Position numbers and translations under genes: made by a program. From DATJGR01 sp041739525 (lineage in GTDB: Bacteria > Pseudomonadota > Gammaproteobacteria > Pseudomonadales > Azotimanducaceae), in contig JBGSNQ010000036.1 in the NCBI GenBank assembly GCA_041739525.1, forward strand, positions 32,150 to 96,149: 64,000 nt of DNA, written 5' to 3'. Below, one piece after another: positions 60,542-64,000 of the stretch (positions are counted from its first letter, which is position 1; each line of letters begins with the position of its first letter). The notes below the pieces were generated by a model. It saw nothing but the letters and a program-made list of their open reading frames with translations, was not told where the DNA came from and did not search any database.

Positions 60542-60636
60542 TTCCTGGATCGCTAAAAATGGAGAGAAAGTGGATGCAAAATGGACCAGCGCCGGGACCT
60601 TGTCAAGGCGGTTTCGCACACTTTTCCGCGGGGGGT

Positions 60637-62127
60637 TCAGCCGGCGTTCAGGTCCTTGAAACGGCGCTCTGCCATGGCTGCGGCGCGGAAGATGGCGCGG
60701 GCCTTGTTCATCGTTTCCTTCCACTCCAGGCGGCCGATCGAGTCGGCAACCACGCCAGCCCCAGCCTCAATGTAGATCTTCCCGTCCTTCACCACCGCGG
60801 TGCGGATCGCGATCGCGGTGTCCATGTTGCCGTTCCAGGCGAGATAACCGACCGCGCCGCCGTAAACGCCCCGCTTGACCGGCTCGAACTCGTCGATGAT
60901 CTCCATCGCCCGGATCTTCGGTGCGCCGGATAAGGTCCCTACCGGAAGCGTTGCACGCAATACGTCGAAGGCGGTGGCGCCGTCCTTCAGCCGCCCGACG
61001 ACGTTGCTCGAGATGTGCATCACGTCCGAATAACGTTCGATGGTGAACCGTTCGGTCACTTCGACGCTGCCCGTTCGGGCAACGCGCCCCACGTCGTTGC
61101 GCCCCAGGTCGATCAGCATCAGGTGTTCGGCGATCTCCTTCGGATCTGCGAGCAGCTCCGCTTCCATCGCTTTGTCTTCCACTTCGGTGTGGCCTCGTCG
61201 TCGCGTTCCGGCCAGCGGCCGGTTCACGATGATGCCGTCTTCTACGCGTGCCAGGATCTCCGGCGATGAACTGACCAGGTGAAAGTCGTCGAGGTCCATG
61301 TAGTACATGTACGGCGACGGATTGAGGTTACGTAAGGCCCGGTACAGATTGATCGGCGCGTCGGTGAATGGCACCGACATCCGTTGCGCGAGAACGACCT
61401 GCATGACGTCACCGGCCACGATGTACTCGCGGATCTTCTCGATTGCGGCCAGGTAAGCGTCGCGTCCGAATTCCGAAGTGAAGTCGGATTCCTCGACCGG
61501 CTGATTTGCACTCGACGACGGAACGTCGGGTACGGGTCCGGCAAGCCGCCGACCGATCTGGCCGAGGTGTTCCTTCGCGCGAGTGAGCGCATCGGGCGAT
61601 TCGGGATCCGCCAGCGTAATGATCTGCATGATCCCTTTCAGGTTGTCGAACACGATCACGTCGTTCGACACCATCAACAGGATGTCGGGCGTTCCCAACA
61701 AATCAGGTGGGGCGCTATCGGCCAGTCGCTTCTCGACGTAACGAACTGTGTCGTAGCCGAAGTAACCGACGAGCCCGCCGTAGAAACGCGGCAGTCCCTC
61801 GATGGGTGCTACGCGATAGCGACCCATGAAGGCCTCGATGAACGCGAGCGGGTCTTCGCACTGCGTTTGCTCGACCACGTTGCCATCGGTGGTGATCGTG
61901 ACTTGCTTCGCCGTCACCTTCAGTACGGTGCGCGCCGGCAGTCCGATGATCGAATAGCGTCCCCACTTTTCGCCGCCGTGCGCCGATTCGAGCAAGTACG
62001 AATACCGGCCGCCCGCGAGCTTGAGGTAAGTCGAAAGCGGCGTGTCGAGATCGGCCAGCACGGTCTCAACTACAGGAATGCGGTTGTAGCCTTCGGCGGC
62101 CAACTTGGCGAACGCGTCGGGGTTCAT
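60637..62127 (-). CDS. trpE: Anthranilate synthase component I
   Basis: 496-aa chorismate-using enzyme that, with TrpG, makes anthranilate. The feedback-binding LLES motif (SYLLESAHGG) is intact, so Trp inhibition is expected. Catalytic region includes ILARVEDGIIVNRPLAGTRRRG and GTLSGAPKIRAMEII, then GAVGYLAWNGNMDTAIAIR. Third gene after rpe and gph; separated from trpGDC by 8 kb. Confidence 0.96.
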   Translation of the reverse strand: MNPDAFAKLAAEGYNRIPVVETVLADLDTPLSTYLKLAGGRYSYLLESAHGGEKWGRYSIIGLPARTVLKVTAKQVTITTDGNVVEQTQCEDPLAFIEAFMGRYRVAPIEGLPRFYGGLVGYFGYDTVRYVEKRLADSAPPDLLGTPDILLMVSNDVIVFDNLKGIMQIITLADPESPDALTRAKEHLGQIGRRLAGPVPDVPSSSANQPVEESDFTSEFGRDAYLAAIEKIREYIVAGDVMQVVLAQRMSVPFTDAPINLYRALRNLNPSPYMYYMDLDDFHLVSSSPEILARVEDGIIVNRPLAGTRRRGHTEVEDKAMEAELLADPKEIAEHLMLIDLGRNDVGRVARTGSVEVTERFTIERYSDVMHISSNVVGRLKDGATAFDVLRATLPVGTLSGAPKIRAMEIIDEFEPVKRGVYGGAVGYLAWNGNMDTAIAIRTAVVKDGKIYIEAGAGVVADSIGRLEWKETMNKARAIFRAAAMAERRFKDLNAG

Positions 62128-62163
62128 GGCGGCGAAACGCCGTATCGGGAAAAGGCCGGCAGG

Positions 62164-62847
62164 CTAAAGGAGCTGAATGAGGGAATCAATGACGGCGTCC
62201 GCGCCGAGCTGGCCGGCGGGCGTGCCATGGTTGTAACCGTCTCGCACGCACACCACGGAGCAGCCGGCCGCGCGTGCCGTGTCGACATCGGTGACGGAAT
62301 CGCCGACGAACAGCGCGTCGATTGGTGCGACATTGAGAAGTCGGCAGGCGTGCAGGGCGGGTGCGGGATCCGGTTTGTGTTGCGGCAACGTATCGCCGCA
62401 GACTACGGCCGTGAAGTGTCGGTCGAGCTGCAACTCGGCGAGTACTTGAGTCGAAAGTCCGGTCAGTTTGTTGGTGACGATCGCGAGGCGCGCGCCACGA
62501 GATTGCAGCGCAAGCAACGCTTCTTCCACGCCGGGATACGGGCGGCTGAAATCCGCAATGTGTCCGCTGTAGTATTCGATGAACACCTTGAGCAAGCGCG
62601 CCATCAACGTCTCGTCGGAGCTGAGATCGGGAACGCCATGATGGGTCAGCGCCTGTTGCAGGAGTACGCGTGACCCGTGACCAACCCAGTGACGCGTCAG
62701 CGCCTCGGTCACCTCGGGAAATCCGCCGCTCGACAGCGCTGCGTTCAACGCGGCGTTGATGTCCGGTGCGGTGTCGACGAGGGTGCCGTCGAGGTCGAAG
62801 AGATACGCGTTGTACCTTCGCGCCAGAACGGGTGCGTCAGGAGGCAA
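62164..62847 (-). CDS. gph: Phosphoglycolate phosphatase
   Basis: 227-aa HAD hydrolase removing phosphate from 2-phosphoglycolate. HAD motifs: LFDLDGTLVDTAPD (motif I), AIVTNK (motif II), and GDSVTDVDTARAAG (motif IV). It overlaps rpe by 11 bases and precedes trpE, the standard order. Confidence 0.93.
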   Translation of the reverse strand: MPPDAPVLARRYNAYLFDLDGTLVDTAPDINAALNAALSSGGFPEVTEALTRHWVGHGSRVLLQQALTHHGVPDLSSDETLMARLLKVFIEYYSGHIADFSRPYPGVEEALLALQSRGARLAIVTNKLTGLSTQVLAELQLDRHFTAVVCGDTLPQHKPDPAPALHACRLLNVAPIDALFVGDSVTDVDTARAAGCSVVCVRDGYNHGTPAGQLGADAVIDSLIQLL

Positions 62848-63502
62848 GCGCTCGTCTCATTGAGGCGATGGTGGCGGCGTAATCCGTGGTACCAAAAATC
62901 GCGGAACCCGCAACGAACGTATCCGCGCCTGCGCGAGCTGCCGCGGCAATGTTGTCGGGCTTGATACCGCCATCGATCTCGAGCCGAATCGACCGGCCGC
63001 TACCTTCGATGATTTCCCTGGCGTCGCTCAGTTTGTCGAGGCTGGACGGGATAAACTGCTGGCCGCCGAACCCCGGATTGACCGACATGATCAATACGAG
63101 GTCCACCAGGTCGAGCACGTGTGACAGATAGTCGAGCGGCGTGGCAGGGTTGAATACGAGCCCCGCACGCGCGCCGCCTTCGCGGATCAGCCCGAGAGAA
63201 CGGTGGATGTGCTCCGTTGCTTCAGGGTGAATGCTGATGTAGTCGGCACCCGCGTCGAGGAAGTCGCCGATGAGGCGGTCGACCGGCTTCACCATGAGGT
63301 GCACGTCGACTGGCGCCTTCAAACCGTGCTTGCGAAGCGACGTCAGCACCAGCGGACCGATCGAGAGATTCGGCACGTAGTGATTGTCCATCACGTCGAA
63401 GTGAATCAGGTCTGCCCCGGCCTTGATCACCGCACCGACCTCGTCGCCCAGACGAGCGAAATCCGCGGCCAGAATCGAGGGGGCTATCCAGAATTCGTTC
63501 AT
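62837..63502 (-). CDS. rpe: Ribulose-phosphate 3-epimerase
   Basis: 221-aa TIM-barrel enzyme of the pentose phosphate pathway. Metal and substrate residues are visible as IAPSILAADFARLG, HFDVMDNHYVPN, DVHLMV, MSVNPGFGGQ and EIDGGI. The ATG at 63502 gives the standard length; about 147 extra upstream residues are not conserved. First gene of rpe-gph-trpE, and only 37 bases from the divergent gene. Confidence 0.95.
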   Translation of the reverse strand: MNEFWIAPSILAADFARLGDEVGAVIKAGADLIHFDVMDNHYVPNLSIGPLVLTSLRKHGLKAPVDVHLMVKPVDRLIGDFLDAGADYISIHPEATEHIHRSLGLIREGGARAGLVFNPATPLDYLSHVLDLVDLVLIMSVNPGFGGQQFIPSSLDKLSDAREIIEGSGRSIRLEIDGGIKPDNIAAAARAGADTFVAGSAIFGTTDYAATIASMRRALAS

Positions 63503-63539
63503 GGCGGCGGATTGTACGGTGTTTCCTATACTTCGGCGC

Positions 63540-64000
63540 ATGTGGAAACGATTGCTGACGCTCCTTGTGGTCGCGCTTGTGTGCTTGCCGGCTGCTTCCA
63601 ACGCGCCATCGCCGAGCGGCGCGACGCCTGCGGCAGCGATTGAGCGCGTCGGACTGCTGCCGACAGAAGCAAGACGCGCGATCGAACTCGAGGCGGTGTT
63701 TCCCGACGACGTCATCGTTCGGATCGGCGACGGTGACGATCGCGCAATCGGCGTGTATCGCGAAGCGATAAAGCCGAATCCGATCGGAGTCATCGTAATC
63801 GTGCTCGGTTCCGGTATGAGTGCCGATTCGTCGGCCGATTCCACGGCGTTGCGCCGTGCGCTGACACGCCGACGCTGGGCGACCCTCGCGGTTGCGCTCC
63901 CCGACATTCCCAACGAGACACTTCCGCCGCGACAGCGCGACAAGTTCGTCGAAGGCGCCGCTGCACCCGTCGCGCCGGAAACGCCGGCGCCTGCAGTGGC
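63540..64000 (+). CDS. DUF3530 family protein, 5' part
   Basis: The first 153 residues are present and the gene runs off the window. A signal peptide (LLTLLVVALVCLPAAS) is followed by a domain with IGVIVIVLGSGMSAD and ALRRALTRRRWATLAVALP, as in DUF3530, an alpha/beta-hydrolase-like family where the first strand and a GxG-like loop precede this segment. A Pro/Ala-rich stretch begins at the end of the window. ATG at 63540 lies eight bases after a TATACT, so the transcript may be almost leaderless. Confidence 0.75.
   Translation, partial: MWKRLLTLLVVALVCLPAASNAPSPSGATPAAAIERVGLLPTEARRAIELEAVFPDDVIVRIGDGDDRAIGVYREAIKPNPIGVIVIVLGSGMSADSSADSTALRRALTRRRWATLAVALPDIPNETLPPRQRDKFVEGAAAPVAPETPAPAV

Noticed and set aside
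1..64000. tRNA, rRNA or insertion sequences
   Set aside because: I saw no cloverleaf-like segment in the intergenic gaps, no transposase and no terminal inverted repeats; a dedicated scan was not possible here.

Overview
The window is a chromosomal segment of a high-GC gammaproteobacterium. Three signs support this: the dusB-fis-purH-purD block, aroQ-accB-prmA, and the trpGDC / crp (vfr-type) / OsmC / coq7 neighbourhood, which matches the layout known from Pseudomonas and its relatives. The genes aceK, srkA, mpl and dsbD, plus a PPi-type phosphofructokinase beside a K+-independent H+-pyrophosphatase, would suit a deep-branching lineage near Xanthomonadales/Nevskiales/Steroidobacterales. That placement is inference. 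I see no rRNA, tRNA, CRISPR array, insertion sequence or prophage.

Layout. 1-4.2 kb: polyamine genes (the 3' part of speA, then aguB), then a minus-strand group of UPF0178, Nudix, L,D-transpeptidase and MOSC genes. 4.4-9.6 kb: an RRM protein with a hairpin leader, then a tightly coupled minus-strand operon (ferredoxin, EcsC, GNAT, LMW-phosphatase, NIPSNAP and an 87-aa unknown), and a second small operon (membrane protein, HD, DUF2277). 9.7-16 kb: a double-EthD protein, an acyl-CoA dehydrogenase pair translationally chained to DUF2628 and aceK, and an SDR. 16.1-28 kb: a 54-aa protein ending in a PEP-CTERM-like signal, MBL hydrolase, acyltransferase, srkA, orphan modA, comF, two DmdC-type acyl-CoA dehydrogenases, a lipoprotein and mpl. 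28-33.8 kb: pfp facing hppA across a bidirectional terminator, then DUF2333, PCu(A)C and a lipoprotein. 34-47.9 kb: housekeeping genes: dsbD, aroQ, accB (accC is absent), prmA, DUF3426, dusB, fis, purH, purD, a cNMP-binding protein with a decayed rhodanese tail, a Ycf46-like AAA ATPase, HIT, coq7, OsmC and crp.

50-64 kb: the tryptophan genes are split. trpG-trpD-trpC lie at 50.2-52.7 kb and rpe-gph-trpE at 60.6-63.5 kb. The 8 kb between them holds accessory cargo: a GH17-GT2 fusion predicted to make beta-glucan, and a bufferin-type RiPP operon (Cys-rich exported precursor BufA2, MNIO/DUF692 maturase BufB, DUF2063 partner BufC) with a hairpin between precursor and maturase genes. Several small conserved genes follow, including a DoxX gene broken by a one-base frameshift. 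In Pseudomonas aeruginosa the same trpE-trpG gap carries the pyocin cluster, so this looks like a recurrent cargo site.

Many starts were set by 4-base stop/start overlaps (ATGA, GTGA, TTGA), which are unusually common here and correct several over-long N-termini.
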